The notes under the pieces: generated by a model
What the model was told of the DNA's origin: nothing
Seen by the model: the letters and a program-made list of their open reading frames with translations, nothing else
Databases searched by the model: none
Shown here: in pieces, positions 9,630 through 17,664 of the stretch
Numbering within the stretch: the stretch's first letter is position 1
Layout of the letters: every line of letters begins with the position of its first letter
Origin: Zoogloea oryzae
GTDB taxonomy: Bacteria; Pseudomonadota; Gammaproteobacteria; Burkholderiales; Rhodocyclaceae
Assembly (NCBI RefSeq): GCF_030161255.1
Contig: NZ_BSPX01000055.1
Location: 1 to 33,292, forward strand
DNA length: 33,292 nucleotides
Reading direction: 5' to 3'
Position numbers and translations under genes: made by a program

Positions 9630-10640
9630 ATGGCAAGAAAAATCACCTACCAGCAGGCCATCAACGAGGCCCTCGACCAGGAAATGTCCCGTGACCAGAA
9701 CGTGATCGTCATGGGCGAGGACGTGGCGGGCGGCGAAGGCTCGCCCGGCGAGCAGGACGCCTGGGGAGGCGTGCTGGGCGTCACCCGCGGCCTCTACCAC
9801 AAGCACCCGGGCCGCGTGATCGACACCCCGATCTCGGAATCCGGCTACGTGGGCGCGGCGGTGGGCGCGGCCTGCTGCGGCATGCGCCCGGTAGCCGAGC
9901 TGATGTTCGTGGATTTCCTCGGCGTGTGCTTCGACCAGATCTTCAACCAGGCCGCCAAGTTCCGCTACATGTTCGGCGGCAAGGCCGAGACGCCGGTGGT
10001 CATCCGCGCCATGTACGGCGCCGGCTTCCGCGCCGCGGCCCAGCACTCCCAGTGCCTCTACAACATCTTCACCCACATCCCGGGCCTGAAGGTAGTGGTG
10101 CCGTCCAATCCCTACGACGCCAAGGGCCTGCTGATCCAGTCGATCCGCGACAACGACCCGGTGATCTTCCTGGAGCACAAGGCGCTCTACACGATGGAAG
10201 GCGAGGTGCCGGAAGAGCTCTACACCGTGCCCTTCGGCGAAGCCGCCGTGGTGCGCGAAGGCAACGACGTGACCATCGTCGCCATCGGCCGCATGGTGCA
10301 GAAGGCCCAGGAAGCCGCCGCCGAGCTGCAGAAGGCCGGCGTGCAGTGCGAGATCATCGACCCGCGCACCACCTCGCCCCTCGACACCGACACCATCCTC
10401 GAAAGCGTCGAAAAGACCGGCCGCCTGATCGTGGTGGATGAATCCCACCCCCGCTGCTCGATGGCCTCCGACATCGCCGGCGTGGTTGCCGAAAACGCCT
10501 TCGCCAGCCTCAAGGCACCGATCCGCCAGATCACCGGCCCGCACTCCCCCGTCCCCTTCAGCGATTCGCTCGAAGAGCTCTACATCCCCAGCGCCGCCAA
10601 GATCGTCGCCGCCGCCAAGTCCCTCAAGGAGTACCGCTGA
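9630..10640 (+). CDS. acoB: Acetoin dehydrogenase E1 beta subunit
   Basis: The beta chain of the acetoin-cleaving E1, 336 residues, transketolase pyrimidine-binding plus C-terminal domains. Recognisable blocks are MGEDVAGGEGSPGEQDAWGG near residue 25, TPISESGYVGAAVGAA, HSQCLYNIFTHIPGLKVVVP, and the C-terminal IDPRTTSPLDTDTI. ATG 9630 follows AAAGGAGACAAACCCATC; the much earlier in-frame codons fall inside acoA and are not credible starts. The stop overlaps the acoC start (TGATG at 10638-10642), which suggests translational coupling. Confidence 0.96.
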   Translation: MARKITYQQAINEALDQEMSRDQNVIVMGEDVAGGEGSPGEQDAWGGVLGVTRGLYHKHPGRVIDTPISESGYVGAAVGAACCGMRPVAELMFVDFLGVCFDQIFNQAAKFRYMFGGKAETPVVIRAMYGAGFRAAAQHSQCLYNIFTHIPGLKVVVPSNPYDAKGLLIQSIRDNDPVIFLEHKALYTMEGEVPEELYTVPFGEAAVVREGNDVTIVAIGRMVQKAQEAAAELQKAGVQCEIIDPRTTSPLDTDTILESVEKTGRLIVVDESHPRCSMASDIAGVVAENAFASLKAPIRQITGPHSPVPFSDSLEELYIPSAAKIVAAAKSLKEYR

Positions 10641-11752
10641 TGTCCGCCATTCATCCCGTCACCATGCCCAAGTGGGGCCTTTCCATGCAGGAGGGGAAGG
10701 TCAACGGCTGGCTCAAGCAGGTGGGTGATGCCATCGAGAAGGGCCAGGAGATCGTCGAGGTGGAAAGCGAGAAGATCGCCGGCGCCGTCGAGGCGGCCGA
10801 AAGCGGCGTACTGCGCCGCACCCTGGCCAACGAGGAAGACGTGCTGCCGGTGGGCGGCCTGCTGGGCGTGATCGCCGATGCCGACGTCTCCGACGCCGAC
10901 ATCGACGCCTACGTGACCGACTACCAGTCCAACTTCAAGCCCGCCGACGGCGACGCCGAGGACCAGGGCCCCACGCCCCAGAAGATCGACGTGAATGGCC
11001 ACCGCCTGCGCTACCTCAAGCGCGGCGAAGGCGGCGAGCCGATGCTGCTGATCCACGGCTTCGGCGGCGACCTCAACAACTGGCTGTTCAACCACGAGGC
11101 GCTGGCCGCCGACCGGGAGGTGTACGCCCTCGACCTGCCCGGCCACGGCGAATCCACCAAGGACGTGGGCGAAGGCACGCTGGAGAGCCTCGCCGACACC
11201 GTGGCCGCCTTCCTGGATGCGGTCGGCGTCGACGCCGCCCATCTGGTCGGCCACTCCATGGGCGGCGCGGTGTCGCTGATGGTCGCCCGGCGCCATCCGG
11301 CGCGGGTGCGCTCCCTGTCGCTGGTGTGCTCGGCAGGCCTCGGCAGCGAGATCAACAGCGGCTACATCGACGGCTTCGTCGCCGCCGGCAGCCGCAACGC
11401 GCTCAAGCCGGTGCTGGCCGATCTCTTCGCCGACAGTGGCCTCGTCACCCGCCAGCTGGTGGACGACCTGCTCAAGTACAAGCGCCTCGAAGGCGTGGGC
11501 ACAGCGCTCACCACGCTATCCGGCAAGCTCTTCGCCGGCGGCCAGCAGGCCGTGGTGCTGGCCGACGCGCTGCCCGAGATCGCCAAGCCGGTGCTGCTGG
11601 TGTGGGGCGAGGAAGACCGCATCATCCCGGTCGCCCACGCCCACGCGCTGTCCGGCCGCTACCCGGTGGAAGTGCTGCCCAACCGCGGCCACATGGTGCA
11701 GATGGAGGCCGCCAACGAGGTGAACCGGGCCATCGCCCGCTTCGTCGGCTGA
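10640..11752 (+). CDS. acoC: Acetoin dehydrogenase E2: lipoyl domain fused to alpha/beta hydrolase
   Basis: The E2 component accepts the two-carbon unit from E1 on a lipoyl arm and transfers it to CoA. It has 370 residues. Residues 1-75 are a lipoyl domain with the attachment lysine Lys45 in VESEKIAG. A linker leads to an alpha/beta-hydrolase fold from about 115 on, with the oxyanion region LLIHGFGGDLNNW, nucleophile elbow GHSMGGAV, acid region GEEDRIIPV and base RGHMVQME. This hydrolase-type C-terminus, instead of the classical catalytic E2 domain, is known for AcoC of Pseudomonas and Ralstonia. No E3-binding segment is evident, and no E3 gene is in the window. Next gene, lipA, would make the lipoyl group. 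Confidence 0.95.
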   Translation: MSAIHPVTMPKWGLSMQEGKVNGWLKQVGDAIEKGQEIVEVESEKIAGAVEAAESGVLRRTLANEEDVLPVGGLLGVIADADVSDADIDAYVTDYQSNFKPADGDAEDQGPTPQKIDVNGHRLRYLKRGEGGEPMLLIHGFGGDLNNWLFNHEALAADREVYALDLPGHGESTKDVGEGTLESLADTVAAFLDAVGVDAAHLVGHSMGGAVSLMVARRHPARVRSLSLVCSAGLGSEINSGYIDGFVAAGSRNALKPVLADLFADSGLVTRQLVDDLLKYKRLEGVGTALTTLSGKLFAGGQQAVVLADALPEIAKPVLLVWGEEDRIIPVAHAHALSGRYPVEVLPNRGHMVQMEAANEVNRAIARFVG

Positions 11753-11764
11753 TCGCCCCAACCC

Positions 11765-11788
11765 GCGCGGGGCTTCACGGCCCCGCGC
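11765..11788 (+). other. Intercistronic stem-loop between acoC and lipA
   Basis: GCGCGGGGC (11765-11773) and GCCCCGCGC (11780-11788) form a perfect 9-bp stem with a 6-base loop and no T-run. It could separate expression of the structural aco genes from the cofactor genes behind them. Confidence 0.55.
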
Positions 11789-11804
11789 CCAGCGGAGATT
11801 CCCC

Positions 11805-12758
11805 ATGCCCCACGTCATCGACACGCCTGCCGGCCTGCGCGGCGCCGACAAGCTCGCCCGCATCCCGGTGAAGGTGGACAGCGCCCGTGCATCCCCGCCC
11901 AAGCCGCCCTGGCTGCGCGCCCGCGACCCGGGCACCGCGGTGGTCAGCGCCCTGCGCGAACGCCTGCGCAGCCACACCCTGCACACGGTGTGCGAAGAGG
12001 CTGACTGCCCCAACATCGGCGAGTGCTTCACCCGCGGTACGGCCACCTTCATGATCATGGGTGACATCTGCACCCGCCGCTGCCCGTTCTGCGACGTGGG
12101 CCACGGCCGCCCCGCCGCGCTCGACGCCGACGAGCCCCGCCGCCTCGCCGACGCCGTGCGCGAGATGCGCCTGCGCTACGTGGTCATCACCTCGGTGGAC
12201 CGCGACGACCTGCGCGACGGCGGCGGCGCCCACTTCGCGGCCTGCATCGACGCGGTGCGCAGCGCCATGCCGGGCATCCGCGTCGAGGTGCTGACGCCAG
12301 ACTTCCGCGGCCGCGAGGCCCTCGCCCTCGACCACCTGGCCGCCACGCCGCCGGACGTCTTCAACCACAACATCGAGACCGTCGAGCGCCTGTACCGCGC
12401 CGTGCGCCCCGGCGCCGACTACCAGGGCTCGCTGAATCTCATCGCCCGGGTGAAGCGCCAGCTGCCCAACGTACCCACCAAGTCCGGCCTGATGCTGGGC
12501 CTTGGCGAAACCGACGAGGAAGTGCTCGCCACCCTGCGCGACCTGCGCGCCCACGGCTGCGACATCCTCACCCTCGGCCAGTACCTGCGGCCCTCGTCGG
12601 CCCACCTGCCGGTGGATCGCTACGTGACGCCCGAGGCCTTTGACGAATGGCGCCGAGTCGCCCTTGGGATGGGCTTTGTCGAAGTCGCCGCCGGCCCGCT
12701 GGTGCGCTCGTCCTATCGCGCCGACGAGCTCGCGCCCGTAACGCAGGAGGCGCGATGA
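11805..12758 (+). CDS. lipA: Lipoyl synthase
   Basis: A radical-SAM enzyme that inserts two sulfurs into octanoyl groups on lipoyl domains. The 317-residue protein has the auxiliary cluster motif Cys63-Cys68-Cys74 (CEEADCPNIGEC), the radical-SAM CX3CX2C motif at Cys89, Cys93, Cys96 (CTRRCPFC) and the C-terminal RSSY whose serine ligates the auxiliary cluster, so it should be active. ATG 11805 follows CGGAGATTCCCC. Its place inside the aco operon suggests a dedicated supply of lipoyl for AcoC, like the acoS lipoyl synthase described in Pelobacter. A separate housekeeping lipA-lipB pair probably exists elsewhere; that is an inference. It overlaps thiS by 4 bases (ATGA). Confidence 0.95.
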   Translation: MPHVIDTPAGLRGADKLARIPVKVDSARASPPKPPWLRARDPGTAVVSALRERLRSHTLHTVCEEADCPNIGECFTRGTATFMIMGDICTRRCPFCDVGHGRPAALDADEPRRLADAVREMRLRYVVITSVDRDDLRDGGGAHFAACIDAVRSAMPGIRVEVLTPDFRGREALALDHLAATPPDVFNHNIETVERLYRAVRPGADYQGSLNLIARVKRQLPNVPTKSGLMLGLGETDEEVLATLRDLRAHGCDILTLGQYLRPSSAHLPVDRYVTPEAFDEWRRVALGMGFVEVAAGPLVRSSYRADELAPVTQEAR

Positions 12759-12961
12759 ACACGGTCATCTGCGTAAATGGGCGAGCGGCCGACGTGCCAT
12801 CCGGCTGGAAAGTGACCGATCTGGTGGATTCGCTCGGCTACACCGGCAAGCGGATCGCCGTGGAAGTGAACGGGCAGATCGTCCCCAAAGGGCGCTACGC
12901 CGAGACCGGGCTCTCAGGCCAGGACCGGGTCGAAATCGTCGTGGCCGTGGGAGGAGGCTAG
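12755..12961 (+). CDS. thiS: Thiamine sulfur-carrier protein ThiS
   Basis: A 68-residue ubiquitin-like protein that carries sulfur as a C-terminal thiocarboxylate for thiazole formation. It begins MNTVICVNGRAADVPSGW, has the central VAVEVNGQIVPK strand and ends with the required glycines (VAVGGG). ATG 12755 overlaps the lipA stop (ATGA), and AGGAGG lies just upstream (12746-12751), so the two are translationally coupled. thiG follows after 2 bases. Confidence 0.93.
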   Translation: MNTVICVNGRAADVPSGWKVTDLVDSLGYTGKRIAVEVNGQIVPKGRYAETGLSGQDRVEIVVAVGGG

Positions 12962-12963
12962 TC

Positions 12964-13812
12964 ATGGGCAACATGGAACCAAACTTCAGCACCACCGCCG
13001 GGCCGCTGGATACGCCCTTCGTGCTGGGCGGCCAGGTGTTCGGCTCGCGTCTGCTGGTGGGCACCGGCAAGTACCGGGATTTCGCCCAGACCCGCGACGC
13101 CATCGACGCCAGCGGCGCCGAGATCGTCACCGTGGCGATCCGCCGGGTGAACATCGGCCAGGACCCATCCGCGCCGAGCCTGCTCGACGCGCTCGACCCC
13201 AAGCGCCACACCCTGCTCCCCAACAGCGCCGGCTGCTACACCGCCGAGGACGCCGTGCGTACCCTGCGCCTCGCCCGCGAGCTGCTCGACGGCCACGATC
13301 TCGTCAAGCTGGAAGTGCTCGGCAGCCCCGAGACGCTCTTCCCCAACATGCCCGAAACCCTGCGGGCCGCCGAAACCCTGGTGCGCGACGGCTTCCGGGT
13401 GATGGTGTATTGCTCGGATGATCCGGTGCAGGCACGGATGCTCGAAGCCATCGGCTGCGTGGCGATCATGCCCCTGGCGAGCCTCATCGGCTCCGGCATG
13501 GGCATCCTCAACCCGTGGAACCTGCGCATCATCATCGACGAAGCCCGCGTGCCGGTGATCGTGGATGCGGGCGTTGGCACCGCGTCGGACGCCACCATCG
13601 CGATGGAACTGGGCTGCGACGGCGTGCTGATGAACACCGCCATCGCCGCCGCCGGCGACCCGGTGCGCATGGCGCTGGCGATGCGCCAGGGCGTGAGCGC
13701 CGGCCGCCACGCCTTTCTTGCCGGCCGCATGCCCCGCCGCGAATACCAGGGCAGCCCGAGCTCGCCGGTGGAAGGCGTGATCGGCCAGCGCCCGGGAAGG
13801 CGAGTGGCCTGA
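12964..13812 (+). CDS. thiG: Thiazole synthase ThiG
   Basis: ThiG joins deoxyxylulose phosphate, dehydroglycine and ThiS-bound sulfur into the thiazole phosphate of thiamine. The 282-residue TIM-barrel protein has the Schiff-base Lys115 in LVKLEVLG and the family blocks LLVGTGKY, LPNSAGCYTAEDAVR, PLASLIGSGMGI, and GVGTASDATIAMELGCDGVLMNTAIA. ATG 12964 follows GGAGGAGG by 6 bases; ATG 12973 is an alternative. It is the last gene of the operon, with a long inverted repeat behind it. thiC is about 12 kb away, so the pyrimidine and thiazole genes bracket the acetoin genes. Confidence 0.95.
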   Translation: MGNMEPNFSTTAGPLDTPFVLGGQVFGSRLLVGTGKYRDFAQTRDAIDASGAEIVTVAIRRVNIGQDPSAPSLLDALDPKRHTLLPNSAGCYTAEDAVRTLRLARELLDGHDLVKLEVLGSPETLFPNMPETLRAAETLVRDGFRVMVYCSDDPVQARMLEAIGCVAIMPLASLIGSGMGILNPWNLRIIIDEARVPVIVDAGVGTASDATIAMELGCDGVLMNTAIAAAGDPVRMALAMRQGVSAGRHAFLAGRMPRREYQGSPSSPVEGVIGQRPGRRVA

Positions 13813-13831
13813 CAGACCGAAACTGTAAACG

Positions 13832-13887
13832 CGACTTCGGGCGTAATGCCGTTCAGCGCTACATGAACGGCATTACGCCCGAAGGCG
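13832..13887. repeat. Long perfect inverted repeat between convergent thiG and hom
   Basis: CTTCGGGCGTAATGCCGTT (13835-13853) is the exact reverse complement of 13866-13884. One more C-G pair extends the stem inward, and two pairs lie beyond a single outer mismatch. A 20-bp perfect stem with a loop of about 10 bases is much longer than a normal terminator, and there is no clear T-run on either side. It may still end both convergent transcripts, or be a mobile palindromic element. Confidence 0.75.
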
Positions 13888-13918
13888 TCTTCTTGCTGGA
13901 ACCGGGAATCCGGACAGA

Positions 13919-15226
13919 TTACAGGTTCTCGAGGCGCAGGCGGGTCACCTTGCCGGTCACCGAATCCAGGCCCTCGATCTTGGCGATCGCCGCGACCATG
14001 TTCTTCTCGATGGTCAGGTGGGTCAGGATGATGATGTCGGTCTGGGATTCGCCCTCTTCCGGCTCACGCTGCAGCATGGCGTCGATGGAGATCGACTGGT
14101 CGGCCAGGATGCGGGTGATGTCGGCCAGCACGCCCGGCTTGTCGAGCACGCGCAGGCGCAGGTAGTAGCTGGTCTCGACTTCGTCGATCGGCAGCACCGG
14201 CAGCTCGGTGATCTGGTCCGGCTGGAAGGCCAGATGCGGCACGCGGTGCTCGGGGTCGGCGGTGTGCAGGCGGGTGACGTCCACCAGATCGGCGATCACG
14301 GCGGAGGCGGTCGGCTCGGCGCCGGCACCCTTGCCGTAGTACAGCGTGGCGCCGACGGCGTCGCCCTGCACCAGCACGGCGTTCATCGCGCCTTCCACGT
14401 TGGCGATCAGGCGCTTTTCGGGGATCAGCGTGGGGTGCACGCGCAGCTCGATGCCGGAATCACGACGGCGGGCGATGCCCAACAGCTTGATGCGGTAGCC
14501 CAGTTGCTCGGCGTACTTGATGTCCACTCCGTCGAGCTTGCTGATGCCTTCCACGTAGGCCTTGTCGAACTGCACCGGCACGCCGAAGGCGATCGACGCC
14601 ATCAGGGTGGCCTTGTGGGCAGCATCGACGCCTTCGATGTCGAAGGTCGGGTCGGCTTCGGCGTAACCCAGGCGCTGGGCTTCGGCGAGGACTTCGGCGA
14701 AGGACAGGCCCTTGTCGCGCATTTCGGACAGGATGAAGTTGGTGGTGCCGTTGATGATGCCGGCCAGCCACTGGATGCGGTTGGCGGAGAGGCCTTCACG
14801 CAGCGCCTTGATGATGGGGATGCCGCCGGCCACAGCGGCCTCGAAGGCCACCATCACGCCCTTCTTCTGGGCGGCGGCGAAAATCTCGTTGCCATGCACG
14901 GCCAGCAGCGCCTTGTTGGCGGTGACCACGTGCTTGCCGTTCTCGATGGCCTTGAGCACGAGTTCCTTGGCGATACCGTAGCCGCCGATGAGCTCGACGA
15001 CGATGTCGATCTCGGGATCGGTGACGACCGAGAAGGCGTCGTCGGTCAGCTTGACACCGTCACCGGCAACCTTCTTCGCCAGCTCCAGGTTCTTGTCGGC
15101 CACGGTGGTGATGCGGATCGGCCGGCCGGCGCGGCGGGTGATTTCTTCTTCGTTGCGCTTGAGGACGGTGAAGGTGCCACCGCCGACGGTGCCGATGCCC
15201 AGGAGGCCAACATTGATGGGTTTCAT
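13919..15226 (-). CDS. hom: Homoserine dehydrogenase
   Basis: Reduces aspartate semialdehyde to homoserine with NAD(P)H in threonine and methionine synthesis. The 435-residue protein has an N-terminal Rossmann motif (VGLLGIGTVGGGTF), the catalytic-domain stretches GTTNFILSEM and EGVDAAHKATLMASIAFG, and a C-terminal ACT domain (YYLRLRVLDKPGVLADITRIL) that usually senses threonine. ATG 15226 begins MKPINVGLLG. It is downstream of alaT on the same strand, but a strong terminator hairpin separates them. The threonine synthase gene that often follows hom is absent; thiG is there instead, convergent. Confidence 0.97.
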   Translation of the reverse strand: MKPINVGLLGIGTVGGGTFTVLKRNEEEITRRAGRPIRITTVADKNLELAKKVAGDGVKLTDDAFSVVTDPEIDIVVELIGGYGIAKELVLKAIENGKHVVTANKALLAVHGNEIFAAAQKKGVMVAFEAAVAGGIPIIKALREGLSANRIQWLAGIINGTTNFILSEMRDKGLSFAEVLAEAQRLGYAEADPTFDIEGVDAAHKATLMASIAFGVPVQFDKAYVEGISKLDGVDIKYAEQLGYRIKLLGIARRRDSGIELRVHPTLIPEKRLIANVEGAMNAVLVQGDAVGATLYYGKGAGAEPTASAVIADLVDVTRLHTADPEHRVPHLAFQPDQITELPVLPIDEVETSYYLRLRVLDKPGVLADITRILADQSISIDAMLQREPEEGESQTDIIILTHLTIEKNMVAAIAKIEGLDSVTGKVTRLRLENL

Positions 15227-15261
15227 GGTTCTGGTGGAGTGAAGAGTTAGGGTGAAGGATG

Positions 15262-15293
15262 AAAAAACGGCCGGCGCAGACTGCAGCCGGCCG
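15262..15293 (-). terminator. Intrinsic terminator after alaT, immediately upstream of hom
   Basis: On the minus strand CGGCCGGC (15293-15286) pairs with GCCGGCCG (15275-15268), with further GCAG/CTGC pairing inside. Six Ts follow (15267-15262). It lies only about 36 bases before the hom start codon, so it either ends alaT transcripts or acts as an attenuator in the hom leader. Confidence 0.8.
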
Positions 15294-15298
15294 GGATG

Positions 15299-16594
15299 TC
15301 AGGTGCCGTGCCGCTTGCGGTAGCTCGCCAGGAAGCGGGCGATACGGCCGATGGCGTCACGCAGGTCGTCCTCGTGGGGAAGGAAGACCAGCCGGAAGTG
15401 GTCGGGGCTCGGCCAGTTGAAGCCGGTGCCCTGCACCAGCAGCACGCGCTCGGCCTCGAGCAGCTCGGCGATGAACTGCTGGTCGTCCTCGATGGGGTAC
15501 ATCTTGGGGTCGAGCTTCGGGAACATGTACAGCGTGGCCTTGGGCTTGACGCAGGTGACGCCGGGGATCGCGGTGATCAGCTCGTGGGCGAGATCGCGCT
15601 GGCGACGCATGCGGCCGCCGGGCGCGACGAGGTCGTCGATGCTCTGGTAGCCGCCGAGGGCCGTCTGGATCGCGTACTGGCCGGGCACGTTGGCGCACAG
15701 GCGCATCGAGGCCAGCATGTTGAGGCCTTCGATGTAGTCGGCCGCCGGGCGCTTGTCGCCGGAGACCACCATCCAGCCGGCGCGGTAGCCGCAGGAACGG
15801 TAGTTCTTGGACAGGCCGTTGAAGGTGACGGTGAGGACATCTTCGGACAGCGAGCCGATGGAGGTGTGCGTGATGCCCTCGTACAGCACCTTGTCGTAGA
15901 CCTCGTCGGCGTAGATGATCAGGCCGTGCTCGCGGGCGATCGACACGATGGCCTTGAGCGTTTCGTCGGGGTAGACGGCACCGGTCGGGTTGTTCGGGTT
16001 GATGATGACGATGGCGCGGGTGCGCGGGGTGATCTTGGCCCGGATGTCGTCCAGATCAGGCTGCCAGTCGTTGGCCTCGTCGCAGATGTAATGGCGCGGC
16101 GTGCCACCGGAGAGGCTCACCGCGGCGGTCCACAGCGGGTAATCCGGCGCCGGCACCAGCACTTCGTCGCCGGTGTTGAGCAGCGCGTTCATGGCCATCA
16201 CGATGAGTTCGGACACGCCGTTGCCCACGTAGATGTCTTCCAGCGTCACACCCTTGATGTGCTTCTGCTGGGTGTAATGCATGATCGCCTTGCGGGCCGC
16301 GAAGATCCCCTTCGAATCCGAGTAGCCGGCCGCGTTGGGCAGGTTGCGGATCATGTCGAGCTGGATTTCTTCCGGCGAATCGAAGCCGAAGGCGGCCAGA
16401 TTGCCGATGTTCAGCTTGATGATCTTGTGACCCTCGTCCTCCATCTTCTTCGCCTTCTGCAGCACGGGGCCGCGGATGTCGTAGCAGACGTTGGCGAGTT
16501 TGTCGGACTTGCGGATTGGTTGCACGGCGGTTTCCGTTTCCTGGAGAGTGGGCGCGGGCTCGGTGGCGACACGCAATTTGGCTTGGCGACTCAT
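15299..16594 (-). CDS. alaT: Alanine transaminase AlaT (class I/II PLP aminotransferase)
   Basis: Transfers the amino group of glutamate to pyruvate, forming alanine. From ATG 16594 the protein has 431 residues, fold type I. Typical blocks are IRKSDKLANVCYDIRGPV, NAAGYSDSKGI, PAPDYPLWTAAVSLSGG, NPNNPTGAVY, the PLP-lysine motif FNGLSKNYRSCGYRAGW, and the C-terminal FRLVFLPHED. There is an N-terminal extension of about 30 residues before the usual family start at IRKSDK. An in-frame GTG at 16615 would add 7 more residues but ATG 16594 is more likely. One oddity: the conserved NIGNP of the family reads NIGNL here. Confidence 0.9.
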   Translation of the reverse strand: MSRQAKLRVATEPAPTLQETETAVQPIRKSDKLANVCYDIRGPVLQKAKKMEDEGHKIIKLNIGNLAAFGFDSPEEIQLDMIRNLPNAAGYSDSKGIFAARKAIMHYTQQKHIKGVTLEDIYVGNGVSELIVMAMNALLNTGDEVLVPAPDYPLWTAAVSLSGGTPRHYICDEANDWQPDLDDIRAKITPRTRAIVIINPNNPTGAVYPDETLKAIVSIAREHGLIIYADEVYDKVLYEGITHTSIGSLSEDVLTVTFNGLSKNYRSCGYRAGWMVVSGDKRPAADYIEGLNMLASMRLCANVPGQYAIQTALGGYQSIDDLVAPGGRMRRQRDLAHELITAIPGVTCVKPKATLYMFPKLDPKMYPIEDDQQFIAELLEAERVLLVQGTGFNWPSPDHFRLVFLPHEDDLRDAIGRIARFLASYRKRHGT

Positions 16595-16638
16595 TGTTCC
16601 ACGCGTGGTCGGCACATGAGTGCGGAACGACGCAAAGC

Positions 16639-16644
16639 TATAAT
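16639..16644 (+). promoter_or_regulatory. Candidate -10 box for the Mth938-like/bcp/phoH genes
   Basis: A perfect TATAAT lies in the alaT/Mth938 divergent gap, about 60 bases before ATG 16703. No good -35 hexamer stands at the 17-bp distance, so the call rests on the -10 alone. Confidence 0.45.
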
Positions 16645-16702
16645 GTTACCCAAGCCACCCTGACCGGGCAAATCAGCCCCCGTCCCTGGACCCATAAAAA
16701 CC

Positions 16703-17080
16703 ATGAAACTCCACCTCGACAAGAGCGACCAGTACTACACCATCGCCCGTTACGACGCGCGCCACGTGATGATCGGGCCCGAGCGCCACGAATCGAACCT
16801 CATCGTCATGCCCGAACGCCTCGACACCGGCTGGCACCCCGGCAGCTTCGAAACCCTCGACGAAGCCGCCTTTGCCCACCTGGCCGGGCTGGGCTGCGAG
16901 ATCGTGATCCTCGGCACCGGCATGCGCCAGCGCTTCCCGGCCCCCAAGCTGATGAAGGCCCTCATCGACGCCCGCATCGGGCTGGAGGTGATGGACCTGG
17001 GCTCCGCCTGCCGGACCTACAACATCCTGGTGGCCGAGCACCGCAACGTGGCCGCGGCGCTGCTCTTCGACCCGGCCTGA
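16703..17080 (+). CDS. Mth938-like domain protein (DUF498 family)
   Basis: A small cytoplasmic protein of 125 residues, family related to Mth938 and the mitochondrial assembly factor NDUFAF3; no bacterial function is established. It shows the family core: an initial YYTIARYDARHVMIG strand, the block IVILGTGMRQRFPAP, and DLGSACRTYNILVAEHRNVAAALL near the end. It diverges from alaT and is followed by bcp on the same strand, with a terminator-like hairpin in the gap. Confidence 0.85.
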   Translation: MKLHLDKSDQYYTIARYDARHVMIGPERHESNLIVMPERLDTGWHPGSFETLDEAAFAHLAGLGCEIVILGTGMRQRFPAPKLMKALIDARIGLEVMDLGSACRTYNILVAEHRNVAAALLFDPA

Positions 17081-17093
17081 CGGGCAATCTTCA

Positions 17094-17123
17094 CGCCGGG
17101 CCGATTGTCAGCCCGGCGCTTTT
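17094..17123 (+). terminator. Intrinsic terminator after the Mth938-like gene
   Basis: CGCCGGGC (17094-17101) pairs with GCCCGGCG (17111-17118), followed by CTTTT. It stands between the Mth938-like gene and bcp, so bcp may need its own promoter or readthrough. Confidence 0.65.
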
Positions 17124-17165
17124 CGGATTAGGCTGGCGGCGCACCCAACCGAATCCGGAGACATC

Positions 17166-17621
17166 ATGCTCGACCAGGCAGCGCCCGACTTCAGCCTTCC
17201 CGCCACCGGCAACCCCGACTTCAGCCTGTCGTCCCTCAAGGGCAGCAAAGTGGTGCTCTACTTCTACCCGAAGGACAGCACCCCCGGCTGCACCACCGAA
17301 AGCCAGAACTTTCGCGACCTGCACGACGAATTCGTCGCCGCCAATACGGTCGTGCTGGGCATCTCCCGCGACAGCATCAAATCCCACGACAACTTCCGCG
17401 CCAAGCAGGCGCTGCCCTTCGCCCTGGTCTCCGACCCGGACGAGACCGCCTGCACGCTCTTTGGCGTGATGAAGATGAAGAACATGTACGGCAAGCAGGT
17501 GCGCGGCATCGAGCGCAGCACCTTCGTGATCGACGCCGATGGCGTGCTGCGGCGCGAATGGCGCGGCGTGAAGGTGCCCGGCCACGCCCAGGAAGTGCTG
17601 GACTACATCAAGACCCTGTAA
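17166..17621 (+). CDS. bcp: Thioredoxin-dependent peroxiredoxin, Bcp/PrxQ type
   Basis: Reduces hydrogen peroxide and organic peroxides in the cytoplasm. The 151-residue protein has the peroxidatic motif YFYPKDSTPGCTTE with its cysteine, and the conserved RSTFVIDADG strand. The resolving cysteine that E. coli Bcp has five residues after the peroxidatic one is missing (CTTESQ), so this is an atypical or 1-Cys type; another cysteine occurs in DETACTLF. ATG 17166 follows CCGGAGACATC. Confidence 0.93.
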   Translation: MLDQAAPDFSLPATGNPDFSLSSLKGSKVVLYFYPKDSTPGCTTESQNFRDLHDEFVAANTVVLGISRDSIKSHDNFRAKQALPFALVSDPDETACTLFGVMKMKNMYGKQVRGIERSTFVIDADGVLRREWRGVKVPGHAQEVLDYIKTL

Positions 17622-17664
17622 GCTCCCCCGCCCCCGACAGACAGCCCCGGAAGACGAGACCACC

